Shown here: positions 31,520-43,002 of the stretch, in pieces
Layout: the number at the start of each line of letters is the position of its first letter
Position numbering within the stretch: the first letter of the stretch is position 1
Origin: Ilyonectria destructans
Taxonomy: Eukaryota > Ascomycota > Sordariomycetes > Hypocreales > Nectriaceae
Length of the DNA: 64,000 nt
Assembly: GCA_020740775.1 (NCBI GenBank)
Contig: JAHEWK010000037.1
Coordinates: 186,001-250,000 of the forward strand
Reading direction: 5' to 3'
The notes under the pieces: model-generated
Databases searched by the model: none
The model's input: the letters and a program-made list of their open reading frames with translations, nothing else
What the model was told of the DNA's origin: nothing
Position numbers and translations under genes: made by a program

Positions 31520-33510
31520 ATGTCGCATACGATAGAGGGCTACCAAGTTGCGTTCACCGACTCCAAGCGAGATTGGGCACGGGTCTGGCAGGAGTTTGAC
31601 CCGAAGACAGTTACGCTACCCGAAGGCTGGGAGAGGGAACCGGGCTTTCGTCCCCTGCCGAGCGCCATCATTTGGCATCGAGACATCGCTATTACTTTGA
31701 GGGATGGCGTCAAAATCTACGCTGATATCTTCCGACCAAAGAATCTCGATGGCACTCCTGTGCCTGCCATCATCTCTTACGGCCCATTCGGCAAGACCGA
31801 CAAAGGTATGTCTAACCTAAAACGGAGGTTTGCCGCCCCTGCTAACACTCGTGGGATAGGCATGGCAAATACAGCCAACTTGAATGTCGGCGTGCCCCGT
31901 GACGGTCTGAGCGGGCTCGAAAACTTCGAGGGGCTGGATCCGGCTGAATGGTGTCCACGCGGATATGCCATCTGCAACATTGATGCTCGGGGCGCTTACA
32001 ACTCCGAGGGAAATTTGTTCGTCCATGGAAAGCAGGAGGGCGAAGACAGTGCCGATGCTGTCGAATGGATTGCAGCGCAGCCCTGGTCCAATGGAAGCGT
32101 TGGCATGGCTGGTAATTCTTGGCTAGCAGTCGTCCAGTGGTACGTCCATTGCTCATTCAAAAGCGACAGTAGGACAACCGCTGACAAACCTGCAGGTTTA
32201 CGGCTGAGCAAAAGCCAGCCGCTTTGAAAGCAATTGCGCCATGGGAAGGAGCCTCAGATTTCCGGCGACACATTCTTTCGCGAGGTGGGATCGGCAACAT
32301 TCCGTTTTTGACTTACCTGCTTGGTAATTTCTCTGGTGAATCATCTTCCGCCTTCCTTCAATGCACGCTTGTTAATGTTCTGTAGGCCTCAACCAGCGCG
32401 AGGATGTCTTAACAGAATTCAATAAAGGCCAGCTATGGAGCCAATACTGGCAAGACAAAGTGACCAAGTATGACAAGCTCGACTTGCCCATGTACATCAC
32501 GGGATCTTACTCGACTGCCTTGCACATCGAAGGCTCTGTCAAGGCCTTCAACTACTCATCCTCGAAGGCGAAGTGGTGAGTTCGTACCAGATCCGCGCTA
32601 TTGCTGATGGCTAACTTTTTATACAAGGCTGCGTATCCATCCAACACAGGAGTGGCATGACCTCTATTCTTCCGAGGCAACGGACGATCTTCAACGTTTC
32701 TTTGATCGCTACCTAAACGGAAAACAAAACGACTGGGAAGCTACCCCACGCGTACGATTGTCTTTGCTACGCTACAATGGACCCCCAATCAAGCACCGAC
32801 CGGAGTTCGCTTACCCTCCTGCTCGCGTTCAGTATCAGAAGCTATTCCTTGATACGAAGAATTATGCCCTTACTCCGAACACGCCTAGCGATCAATTGAG
32901 CACGGCAACCTTCAATGCCAGCGATGTGAAGGACGACGGCAGCCACTTCGGGTATACTTTCAACGAGTATACCGAGTTCATCGGCTTTTCCAAAGCTGTT
33001 CTCTATGTGTCCACCGATGCTGGAGACGATTTGGACGTGTACGTCGTCATTCGAAAAGTTGATAAGAACGGTAAACCACTTCTCAACTGCAATATTCCTA
33101 TCAAGGACATGCCAGCTGGTACGACCCAGGCCGATATTCCGAACAACAACATTCATAAATACATCGGACCTCATGGCGCCTTGCGTGCATCTTTCAGAGA
33201 AGTACTACCCGAGGAGCCTGGGCTTACTGCCGAGGCTCGCAAGCTCACGAGCCCAGCGGAGACCGTCCTTTCATTCGCGAAGGAAGAGAAAATCCGGCCG
33301 GGTCAGATTATCAAGCTGGAGATTCAGATCTGGCCGGGAGGTATCGTGTTTGCTCCTGGAGAATCGCTGAGATTCGAGGTCAAGGGCAATGAGATTCTCT
33401 TGCCTGAGATCGTGTCCATAGCTGGGAAAAACAACCCTAACAAGGGAAACGCTACCATCTATTCAAGCCAGGAGTATCCGAGCCATGTACTGCTTCCCTT
33501 CGCTCGTTAG
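31520..33510 (+). CDS. CocE/NonD-family (X-Pro dipeptidyl-peptidase S15-type) hydrolase
   Basis: Five exons: 31520-31805, 31860-32139, 32196-32323, 32386-32575 and 32628-33510. All four introns are 52-62 nt GT-AG, and the sum is exactly 589 codons (588 aa). The N-terminal alpha/beta-hydrolase part has DGVKIYADIFRP and the nucleophile elbow GMAGNSW (Ser182); the C-terminal jelly-roll domain (SKAVLYVSTDAGDDLDVYV, LRFEVKGNEI) is typical of CocE and S15 enzymes. Family reactions are hydrolysis of ester or acyl bonds, sometimes in specialised metabolism; the substrate cannot be told. No signal peptide, so probably cytosolic. The gene appears intact. It lies between LINE fragments upstream and an MFS transporter that converges from the right. 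Confidence 0.88.
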
Positions 33511-34107
33511 CTTGGATTTTGCTAGGTGCTGAAATGAGTTGGACCCACCTGCATGGTCAATTTGTACCTGCTGAGGATTGTTAGTGCCACGGATAATTAG
33601 GAAAAGGCCTAGGTTAGGCATTTAAAAATAAATTTCGGTGCGTGACGACAAGTTCCAAGGTTGTCTTTTTACAAATTGAATATTGTTTACCCTTATTATA
33701 TATATCGGCAATACTACTGTAATGCGCCGTGTGATGTTTATGTGCCCGTCATGTGGGCTTTGCGTGAGATACACTAAATGCCGTTACCAAATATTTCTAC
33801 TTGCGGTATCACATTTAGCAATTAGGAATGCCTGATACGCAGGTGCAAGAAGCAGCACCTTCAAGAAGCAGCACTAATTTCCTAGCAATTGCAGTCTGTA
33901 GCCCTACGTGTTGGAATGCCGTTCGCTCAAGTTCAAAAGCAACGTGAATTACTACCTAAGTACTGCCAGTCTTAGAACAACGAAAGCCCTCTTCCTGGAT
34001 CCCGAATGACCTGGAAGATGCAGTTTTCGGTAATCAAGGTGATAATATCTGATTGAAGTGCCCGGATTGCCTCTTAAGTCACAGTGATAGTCCCTTGTGG
34101 CGGTCGT
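33511..34107. other. Convergent intergenic region
   Basis: Shared 3' region of the hydrolase and MFS genes. Short direct repeats (AGAAGCAGCACC / AGAAGCAGCACT, 33848-33872) are present; no gene or transposon end is recognised. Confidence 0.4.
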
Positions 34108-35959
34108 TTACGCATCAGCAACCTTCTCCGACGTCGTCACGTTGATCTCGACCGGTGCATCGATTTTCGCACTGAAGGCAGTCTTTGGATTTCGGAAGGC
34201 CACCGTAACTGCATTTGACGTGGTTAGAACAACGTTCTGAAAGCTATGACTACTAATTGTGGGGGCGTAATTCACTCACAAATTATGCCTACAGCACTGA
34301 AGGCGGCTGCGGCAATCCAGGCTTTCCGGAACGACTCGATGTAAGCCTGGGTGTACGCACTTCCAGCTGACGCGAGGATCGGAGGGGTAGCGCCAGGTAC
34401 TGCTCTGATAGCCGCCTCATTACCAGAAGCGAAAGCAGATATCAATGATCCCAACCCGGCCGGGGGGAAACCCAACGGCAGCACACTGCAGCGGCCACAT
34501 TTTGCGGAAGTTTGCGATTGAGCGTACCCGTGAAGAGGGCGTTGTTGATTGCCAATCCAACTGCACCTCCCAACGACCTTGTTGCGGTCGCTACGCTCGT
34601 GGTAACAGATATCATCGCTGCGGGAGTAGACATTTGTGCAGCCACATAGACGGTCGGCAGTATAAATCCGAGGCCGATTCCAATCAGTGGAGAATAAACC
34701 CAGGAAACCCAGCTTGGAGTACTCGCCTTTATGGCTGCCATGAGTGCAAATGTGATGGTGAAGATCACAAACCCCAACACGAGTGGCTCGCGCAGACGTT
34801 TCGTGCGGGTGGTGTACAAGCCAGCGAGTGGAGCGAAGGTGATTGATCCCACAAAAGCCAGAGCGAATCTGTATCCTGACTGCAAAAGATCAAGATGGAA
34901 CAGGACCGACCACTCATAGGCCAAGTAGGAATTTGCGGCGAAGAACACCACTCCCTCAAGGAAGATAACCACAAGTGCAAGAGCGAAGTTCCGGTCGCCG
35001 AAGAGATCATGATGCATGAAGCCGTCCCGTCTCAGGCGCCAGGAGTAGATTACGAAGCAGATAATGAGAAGAATGCCAATGATGAAAGGTCCTAAAACAT
35101 AAGCATCGCGCCAGTTGTACGGGTTTCCGGACCATTGGAGTCCCATCGAGAACAGGGCTAGGCCACTACCGATCAGGAACAGACCGGTGAAGTCGAGTTT
35201 TCGAATTTTTTCAAGCGTCGTGAGCGTCAGCTCCAGCTCTCGAGGGGGCGGCCTATAGCCGATGGTGATTCCGAGGCTGCCGAGTGCGTACAAACCCGCC
35301 ACAACGTACCAGTAAATCCGATAGTTCTCCAGGTCGTTATTCCGGAGAAGCGCACCTCCCACCATGATCGCAATGACCGCTCCAGAACCGGTCGACATAT
35401 TGACGACTGTCTGGACAATGGCACGATATCGCCGGGGCACGATTTCAGAAGGGATCGCGTACATAGTTGCTTGGGCGCTCATGGCTGGGCCAAGCAGGTT
35501 GAATCCAGCAATGACGGTGCCCATATTCTGGGCTCGAGAGATGACAAGAGGACCGACAACTGCCATCACGGACAAGCCGACAGTGATCCATTTTCGTCCG
35601 AAGTAATCGGCGGCCTGACCGACCATGGGAATCAGAGCAAGCGCGTAGATGCTGATGATCGAGCTGAACCATACGGACTTGCTTGAATCGCCGAAAAGAG
35701 CGGCGGTTTGCTGAGCCAGCAGGCCAGAGCCGACGATTGCGCTAATCTGGGCAACGAAGAGAAAGCAAACTGCCTGTCTCTGAAGTCAGCATTGCAGGGG
35801 AAGGGCAGAAAGTCAGGTGAAGACACTTGCCGCGACTGCAATGATGGTCCTGTGATGAATTTTGGGCTCTGTTTCTAGCTCAGAGGTGAGATTCACATGG
35901 GCATCTTCAATTCTCTCTATCTCAACAGGCTCCGGGGGTTTGATGTCATCCGTAAACAT
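34108..35959 (-). pseudogene. MFS transporter, TRI12-like, with a 2-nt frameshift
   Basis: Exons 35959-35827, 35769-34280 and 34208-34108 (introns 57 and 71 nt). Without a TG duplication near 34482-34486 the exons would total 574 codons, the length of TRI12/siderophore-type drug:H+ antiporters with 14 membrane helices. Family signs: ADYFGRKW (motif A-like), the IPSEIVPRRYRAI loop, TGLFLIGSGLALFSMGLQW, and an N-terminal cytosolic tail MFTDDIKPPEPVEIER. The extra TG shifts the frame after PQNVAAAV, close to the end of the penultimate helix, replacing the last ~90 residues with a short tail. Such pumps export fungal toxins or xenobiotics; activity of this copy is doubtful unless the indel is a sequencing error. 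A LINE starts only about 260 bp upstream. Confidence 0.82.
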
Positions 35960-36492
35960 TGCAATGGTGGTATTAAGACTGGTCAGGGGTATACAAGACG
36001 GTAGCACTAAAGGATGTAGATAGACAAATCGGGATGTGATGCTCGATGAAATTTCGAGGTGGACTTGAAATGCTGCGGCATACCTGAATATCACTTCGGG
36101 AACTGCACTGGGATATGCCTTTCGGTACGAAAGGTCTTTTAAGCTCCGGGATTCTCTATCCAAAAATCGACCGCTCATCCCTGCAAACACACCCCTGTCA
36201 AATGGCGACTAATAGTAGTAGATTTATTACGCCCGGGAGAACGGATCTCATAGGGCCATGGAATACGCTATGCTATTTACATTTCTGCCACCTTCAATCC
36301 TGACCACAAAGTAAAGCCCCACTTTCTCTCCCTGGATCGCTTTCTTTTGGCCTCGCTTGACTCTCTCTGACAGGCCTGCTTGAAGGCCAATTTCTCCAAG
36401 TGTTCAGCATCCTATCCTCAGCAGCTGAAGCGTGGTCTGTCAAAATGAGGCTGTGTTGTGTTAGTATGTTCTAGTTCTGGTTGTTAGTATGT

Positions 36493-39400
36493 TCAATTCT
36501 CCTCCCTTGGCCCTAGTCTTCCTGTCTCCATCGCGAATTTGATTGTTGCTCGCACCGCCTGTAGGTTAGGTGACCATCTCGGTCCATCCAACGCCGACTT
36601 TCCTCCCAGAAAGAATGAGAGGTTTCCCATCTCGCTTTGTCCGATTCGCCGCATGCCTTCGCGTTGTGCATCCCACTTGCTGCAGCGAAAGAGAAAATGT
36701 TCCATCGTCTCGGTTGCCCGTCCGCAATCACACAAGTCTGATTCCACCGCGCCGATCCTCGACAGGTAGCTGTTGATCCTCGCCATTCCCGTGCGTAACT
36801 GTGAAAGCGTGTCTGCTTCGCGCCTCTTCAGTCCGTCGTATAGCACCTTTGTGTGTTTTCCTGGTAGCGCTTTGTCAACCCTCTTGGAGAAGCCGCCCAC
36901 TCTGTCCGGTAGCGCCTGGTGCTGTTGTAGCTGCGCTCTCGCCAGTCTTGTCCGCGTCGATCGAGCTTGGTATGGCGGCGTCTCTGCCGTACGTCCTGCT
37001 TCGGTTGCTCTCTGCGCCTGTCTCTTCGCCTTGGGTCCCAAGGGGAACGCGTCGTCCCGGGACGGTACCCAGATCATTTTAACATTGTTGTTGCCTTTTC
37101 CCAGCCGTCGGATGTGGTTGTAGATTTCCCGGATGGCGCACTGTCCCGATTGTTGTCGCGGTCGCGCGATCGCCTTCAGAGCTGACTGGCCGCTTGACAG
37201 TATGGTAAGTCTTCGGTCCCGTAGTCCGTCAGGCATGCATCGCAATGCCGTCGCTATCGCCCCCAACTCGGCCGTGTAGGGGTTCTGGTCGTCTCGAGAG
37301 CCGAGGGTGACCGAGTACCTGGCCACGACTCTGTTCGCTTGCCCTGCTGCTCTGTGGCTGATGATGCCTCCCATGCCCACCATTCCTCCTTTGTCCGAAG
37401 CGCTGGTCGTGATGGTGATGTCTTCGGCACTATTGGCTGCCGCTATCGCCATCTTCCGCTCTACCTCGCACACCAACGACACGCGGGCGTGCCACGGCGG
37501 TGCTGCATAGGCTTCGATTGTTTCCATCCGCCCGATTCCGCTCTCGCCGAGGGCAAGCGCCAGTCTCTTCATCGGCGAGATGTACCTTCGACTCACTGAT
37601 ACTTTGAGTGTCGCTAGCGGGTGCTTCTTTGGCAGCGTGTGCATATTGATGTACAACTTCATTCCAGCCAGAGCATGTCGCTCGTGTACTGTTTGGATGT
37701 TGGCTTCCGCTTCAGCTACTGCCCTCGCCACCGTCTGGAAGGCTCCCGTGATGGCCCGCGCTCCTATTTTCTGTGCCCTGTTGAACTCTTTCAATTCCCT
37801 TTCGCCGCGCGCATGCGCCCATACGACAGACGCGTAGTCCATGGCTGGGGCAACGGTTGCGACGAAGAGTTGTCTGGCAGCTTGTGGTGGCAGCATCCTG
37901 AGTCTCCTTAGACACATGGCTGCCAAGACACCTTTAGTGGCGGCCTTGGCCATGTGTTCCTTGAACCTGAGCTCCGTGTCCATGATTACCCCTAAGAGTT
38001 TGGCCTTCGCCTTCGGCTTGACTTCCTCTCCATTGATCGTGAACGGCGCCTCGCTGGTGCGTTCAGCTACGCGTGTGAAGTGGACAATTGTTGTCTTGTC
38101 ATGCTCAAACGTCGCTCCACTGCGTTTCCCCCACGCCAGTGCCCGGTCGATGATGGCCTGTATGCTGTCCCTGTTCGCCTCCGCCGTCGCCCCCGTGACC
38201 CAAGCCGAGTAGTCGTCGACAAAGGCTATCGATCCGCTTTTCGAGTCAATCTTGCTTTGCACTAGGTCTGCGTTGAAGAACAGGAAAAGCACAGGCGAAA
38301 GCGGCGATCCTTGGGGAAGGCCGGCTTGTGGCAACTCCTGTTGCTCTGACGTGTAGTCGTTCACCACGATGCTGGCTGTGCGATTGGAGCAAAATGCGTC
38401 TGTCTATCCATTGCACCAGCTTCTTCGGGATGCCTCTTGCTTCCAACCTCTGGAGCAGCCTTTCCTTGAACACGCCGTTGTAAGCACCTTTGATGTCGAA
38501 GCTGACCAGGCTAACCACCCTGCGGTTCCGCCACGCCTTGTACACTTGTTCTTGGAAGAGCAGCAGTGCCTGCTCTGCCGACCGTCGCTTCCTTGCCCCA
38601 AAGTGGTTTGTAGGCAGGAGCCCGCACGTCTCGGCGACGTACGAGATCCTGTCCGCCACCACTGCTTCGAGCACCTTGCCCAGCGTCGACAGCAGCGAGA
38701 TCGGTCTCCAGGCCTTTGCGAGCGCGTAGTCGCCCTTGTCCGGCTTCTTGAGCGGGATGATCTTGGCGCTCCTCCACTGGTCTGGTAGCTGTCCTTCATT
38801 CAGTGAAGTGCGGAACAGATGCATCACGCGTTCTTTGACCACCGGCCACAGTTGCTTCCACACCATCGCCGGCACGCCGTCTTCTCCGGGTGCTTTCCAG
38901 GCCTTGGCTGCCATGACTTTCTCCTCCACCTCCTCCAGCGTCAAGTCCGGCATGGCCACTTCTCTCCGCTGCGGTCGTGGACCTTCGTCTTCGATGGTTG
39001 CTGGTAGCGGCGGGAAGAATGTCGTCAGCAGTTCTTCTGCCTGTTCCGCCTTGTCCTGTGTTATCGTCCCGTCCGCCCTTTTCAGCGCGGGGGTTTTGTC
39101 GCCGACCATGTCGCCACCAGGTTTGAGGTATCTGGCTGCTTGCCAGATATTGGCCCCGTCTGCGAGGAAGTCCTCCCAGTGGGCCCTCTTCTGTTTTCTG
39201 ATGGTGTCGTGGTACTCTTTGCCTGCTACCCTCGCTTTGCTTTCTAGGTTGTCCTGCCTATGGCCTGCCCGCCGCTGTGTCCTCGCCAGGTTTCTCCAGT
39301 ACGTGTAGGCTTTCCGGAGTCGAGTGAGGTCTGTTGTCCACCATCTCTTTGCGTATGGTGATGGCTTCGCCCGAGGAACCAGTGCGCGGATTGCGCCGAG

Positions 39401-40276
39401 GACTGCCTCCATCAACCTGTCCATCTGTGTCTGAACTCCGCCATCCCACGGAAGTGGTGCTAGTTCGTCCTTTACCCTCTCCTTGATCGCATTCCACGGT
39501 GCGTTCTTGAAGAGAAGTCTAGGACCAGCTGTCCTCTCCGGCGTTGTGAGGTCAAACTCTGTCCGGATTGCCCTGTGGTCCGACCCGTGTTCGGTCTGGT
39601 GTATGCCGCAGTGGACCATCTCTTCGGCCAGTTCAGACGACGCAAGCATCAGGTCGATCGTGCTCTCCGCACCACTCCTCTCCCAGGTTTTCGTTCCCCT
39701 GGGAAGGAGACTGAGGAGGCCATGCTCGTCCATGAGGTCGATGATTGGATCTGCCTCCCCTTGGCGTCTGCCTGTCACCTCGTCACCTCCCCATAGTTGG
39801 TCGTGGCGGTTGAAGTCGCCTGCCAAGATCACGTCCGTTCTTTTCCCTGTGCTGTTGCGGAAACCCGTTATCGCCCTGTGCAGTTGCACCATTGCCGTGC
39901 GTAGAGCATTCTCATTATTCCCTTCCACATACACCGATACCACCAGGACGTCCCGGTCGGGCAGTCGTATTATTGCTCCCGTCAGGTCGGCTGACGGTAT
40001 CGGCACCTGCTCCGCCTCTAGATCCCTGCGGATCCAGAGCATGCTGCGGATCGGCCATCGCATCTCGTGTTTCTTCGTCGGTATCAATCTCGTCCAGTTT
40101 CTGTGGTTGTTCGGTGCTGTCACCACCTTACCATCCATGTTCAATGCGTATGGTTCAGCTACTGCCAGTACCGCGTAGTCCCGCAAGTCTCCGTCGTTCA
40201 TCATGCTCAATTGCACCGCATCCCTCTTCCCCACGTTAAGCTGGAGGATCTGGAGGTTAGTGCACATTGCCGTCAT
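36493..40276 (-). pseudogene. LINE ORF2: endonuclease, reverse transcriptase, RNase H
   Basis: ATG at 40276 (or 40267) overlaps the ORF1 stop. Domains in order: apurinic-type endonuclease (LNVGKRDA, VILAGDFNRHD, STIDLMLAS, GSDHRAIRTEF); reverse transcriptase (WRSAKIIPLKKPDK, SFDIKGAYNGVF, GLPQGSPLSPVLFLFFNA, AFVDDYSAWV, the catalytic FVDD box); RNase-H-like region (TAELGAIATAL); and a C-terminal zinc finger (CDCG...HFLFRC) with NLSFFLGG. A 4-bp tandem duplication (AGAC, near 38398-38405) breaks the frame between the palm motifs, so this copy cannot make full ORF2. Apart from that both halves are open, which indicates a young insertion. Confidence 0.9.
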
Positions 40277-41798
40277 GTAGTTGCCGTACTCGGCAGTTGC
40301 GACTGAGCGATTCGTGTGGCCCTCTGCAGAGAACGCACTTCGGCTCGATCGCCTGGCACTGTGTGTGGCGGTGTCCCGTTTCCACACATTTGCCGCATCG
40401 CTGGGGTCTGTTGCAGGTGAAGGCTTTGTGACCAAGCTCCCAGCAGTTGTAGCATTGGACCGGGCCTTGGCGTCGCTCGAAAACGTTGGTGCTGGCCGAC
40501 TCCCCAGCGAGGTGAAAGTATCTCTCTTCCAGCAAGCGTTGCGCATCGCTCGCCTTCGTGACGTAGATCACCATCGAGCCGTAGGATTTCCCATTCTCCT
40601 TGTCGCTGAGCCAGTGCATCTTGGCAATCGTCACTCCGTTCTCCTTTCCCAGCGCCTCCGCCGCGCCTGGCAGCACGTTGCCAGCTGAGTCCAGGACCGC
40701 TGCTCTGTTTGCGCCGTCAACTTTGACTGGATATAGCTGGTCCCTGAGGACTCTTGCGCCCTGGACTGCTGTCTTCTCTGCCGCTTCCTTGACGAGCTTC
40801 ATCTCCGACTCGTCTCGGCAGATCACCTTAATGCGGTCTGCGTTCTTTGCGTCTCTTACTACGGCTGCACACCTCCAGTCCTGTCGGCCCTCCTTCTTTC
40901 GCATCTCCTCCTCAATGGCCTGTCGAATTCCTCCCACTTGGGCTTTGCCCTTCTCCTCCTCGTTGACGCGCGATGTGTCGATGGTGCAGAGGAGAGTATC
41001 GGTAAATGCGGATGGCGTTGTTCGCAGAGATGAGAGAGTTCGAACATTGCTGGGCTGGCTCATCGGTGGGGTGCGGGCTACGTCTGCATACGATGGCTGT
41101 GGGCTTGTCTGGGCACTATTGGCTGTGATGCTTCTGGCCATCAGGTCCAGCTGTTCTCGTAGTTGTCTCATTTCTTCCGCCGCTTCCTTCCGTACCTGCC
41201 CAAGCTGCTCGTTCATCTGCTCGGTTATCTGCTCGGTTATCTGCTTGCGCAGCTGCTTGCGATCTTCCGCTCCCTGTTCTCGCATGGCCCTGAGCTGATC
41301 GGCCGTTTGTTCGTGCATACGCCTAAGCTCTTCTGTCCTCTTCCGCTCCTCGGCTGCCTCGGCTCTGGTTGTGCGAATCTCCGTCTGGAGTTGTCGGATC
41401 ATCTCCACCTGATCGCTCATCACCTTTGTCGCTTTTTGGTGGTTCTCCATCAAGGCATCCCAGAGCCTCTCCAGCATTTGTTTCTGCTTGCTCATGAGAT
41501 GGCTCGACGTTTCGTGGAGCATCGTCTGTAGCATCGTTTGGAGCATCTCCTGGACTAGCGATGAATCGCTGCGGGCCGCGCCACCCACAGCCTGCAGTCC
41601 CTCGTCCGCATTGTCCCAGTCGTTGTCGCCTGCTGCCACTTGCTTTGTGCCGGCATTCTTGGATGTCCCGGCCTGGCTTGAGGCTACTTGCCAAAACTTT
41701 TGGGCTTTCGCGGTTGGTTTCACGGGTCTCGACGAGCGACGCGTCACGGTCCCCGAATCCCCACCGCCGACAAGGATCTCCTCGGCGGTCGCGTCCAT
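40257..41798 (-). CDS. LINE ORF1: Gag-like RNA-binding protein
   Basis: 513 aa. A long Glu/Gln/Arg-rich coiled coil occupies about residues 90-225 (repeated EQ, ITEQITEQMNEQL), followed by an RRM-like middle region (YGSMVIYVTKASDAQRLL) and CCHC zinc knuckles near the C-terminus: CYNCWELGHKAFTC, CGKCVETGHRHTQC and a CVLC...H...C form. This is the standard ORF1 of the Tad clade, which forms the ribonucleoprotein particle. Intact in this copy. The stop overlaps the ORF2 start by about 20 nt. Confidence 0.9.
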   Translation of the reverse strand: MDATAEEILVGGGDSGTVTRRSSRPVKPTAKAQKFWQVASSQAGTSKNAGTKQVAAGDNDWDNADEGLQAVGGAARSDSSLVQEMLQTMLQTMLHETSSHLMSKQKQMLERLWDALMENHQKATKVMSDQVEMIRQLQTEIRTTRAEAAEERKRTEELRRMHEQTADQLRAMREQGAEDRKQLRKQITEQITEQMNEQLGQVRKEAAEEMRQLREQLDLMARSITANSAQTSPQPSYADVARTPPMSQPSNVRTLSSLRTTPSAFTDTLLCTIDTSRVNEEEKGKAQVGGIRQAIEEEMRKKEGRQDWRCAAVVRDAKNADRIKVICRDESEMKLVKEAAEKTAVQGARVLRDQLYPVKVDGANRAAVLDSAGNVLPGAAEALGKENGVTIAKMHWLSDKENGKSYGSMVIYVTKASDAQRLLEERYFHLAGESASTNVFERRQGPVQCYNCWELGHKAFTCNRPQRCGKCVETGHRHTQCQAIEPKCVLCRGPHESLSRNCRVRQLHDGNVH

Positions 41799-41844
41799 CT
41801 CACGATGCCACGCTCACGGCAGCCCCAACCTATCCTTTCGCCTA

Positions 41845-41880
41845 AAAGAGTGTAAAGAGTGTAAAGAGTGTAAAGAGTGT
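41845..41880 (-). repeat. Four tandem copies of a 9-bp unit in the LINE 5' UTR
   Basis: AAAGAGTGT (plus strand) repeated four times without a gap, 45 bp upstream of the ORF1 start. LINE promoters sometimes use such arrays. Confidence 0.75.
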
Positions 41881-41900
41881 CATCCAACCATACAAGTCAG

Positions 41901-42628
41901 CACATCCACGCCGCATCTGCCGGGCGCCAGTCCGAGGTTCCGCTCGCCGACATCCTGAGTCCAGATCCTTTCCCAGCACTGATTGGTCTAGTTTTACAGC
42001 TCATTGCTCTGCCTTAAACCGGGCAATCGGTCGGGTTAGGGTGACCACTAGCCCAGGTCTTAGCTACATGCATGGCGCTCGCGCTATTGATTCTTGCGGT
42101 GAATGCCGTGCCAAAGGAATATCGTCTGACTACCGTTATGCAGCCCGTGGCTGCTCGTGGCTGCTCGTGGCTGAACTATCGACAACGTTTAGAGTCCAGA
42201 CGTAGAGAGCTGAGCGAGATCATGCCATGATTCCGAAAAACAGGCTGAGATTGTCAAGCGATTGGCTCCTTTTTCTTTTCGAGGCGAATAGGATCAAAGT
42301 AGTGACAGAGACTTTCAGCTGGCCCCTTTGTGCACGCATCATAGCGCACGCATCGTGGCGAACCAGCCCCATTTGATGGCTTTGGCGGAGCCGGCGGCTT
42401 GCGATGCTCAGCTGGCGTTTGTTGGTCGAGTGGTATCATCTGTCATTCATTCATGTGGTTGGAAAAGACCCCCAGGTATTAAAGCGGTGGGTAATGCCGA
42501 ACTGAATTGAAACCAACACGAGAAGTGAGATATCAGCTTCTACTTCGACCAGCTAAGTCGACTCTGAACAGAAAATCTGTCCCAAATTCTGCAAATTGGT
42601 TACACCTCAAACGGGTTCAAGATTCACG
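41901..42628. other. Intergenic, no gene seen
   Basis: Contains a GTGGCTGCTC direct repeat near 42146-42170. The short frames here have no family features. Confidence 0.35.
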
Positions 42629-42780
42629 ATGAACTTCCGGGAACTTTTCCGTGTCCTCATTGGGGTCACCTTGGCCATCACCTCTGTCAAAGCCTCACCG
42701 CGCTTGGGCCTCAGCCCTCGAGACCTACCCGTTGGTTCATGTGGAGCAAGCTCCATGGCGAACCAACTAAGCAAGCTTAG
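42629..42780 (+). pseudogene. N-terminus of a possible secreted protein, cut by a MITE
   Basis: The ATG at 42629 starts a convincing signal peptide (MNFRELFRVLIGVTLAITSVKA) followed by SPRLGLSPRDLPVGSCGASS. At residue ~50 the frame enters the inverted repeat of a MITE and stops at 42851-42853. After the MITE the text GYMFLQLLLDCAVMLSAF could be a continuation but proves nothing. It may be a remnant of a small secreted protein gene; a chance ORF cannot be excluded. Confidence 0.4.
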
Positions 42781-43002
42781 TTGGCCACAAAATTGCGAGA
42801 CAGTCACAAAAATGCGAGACAATATCAGATTTGCTTGCAATTTAGTATATTAATGTTAACCGAAGAGGAACCGGGTAAAATTTTAGAACTTGATCTTTGA
42901 TGCGAAAGAGGTACTTCCCGCACTAACGGTTTTACGCCTAGTTTACTACTAAATCTGGTGCTGTCTCGCGTTTTTGTGACTGTCTCGCAATTTTGTGGCC
43001 AA
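42781..43002. mobile_element. 222-bp MITE with ~41-bp terminal inverted repeats
   Basis: Begins TTGGCCACAAAATTGCGAGA and ends with its complement; the inverted repeats run about 41 bp with a single mismatch (a T/C difference in the AATGCGAGAC part). The core is AT-rich and non-coding. Flanks do not show a clear target duplication, so the superfamily is open. Confidence 0.85.

Larger units (their letters stand above)
36215..41900 (-). mobile_element. Near full-length Tad-like LINE retrotransposon
   Basis: Minus-strand element with 5' UTR, ORF1, ORF2 and 3' UTR ending in a TAC-like short repeat at about 36210-36225. ORF2 starts inside the last codons of ORF1, so translation by reinitiation is likely. 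The 5' limit is not exact; 41.9 kb is an estimate. Two 5'-truncated relatives lie at 22.4 and 30.8 kb. It separates the MFS gene from the region to the right. Confidence 0.9.

Noticed and set aside
39483..40178. A 231-codon plus-strand frame opposite the LINE
   Set aside because: Antisense shadow of ORF2; the minus strand carries the endonuclease motifs.
42030..42045. Telomere-like GGGTTAGGG
   Set aside because: Only a single unit, not an array; it cannot support a telomeric position.
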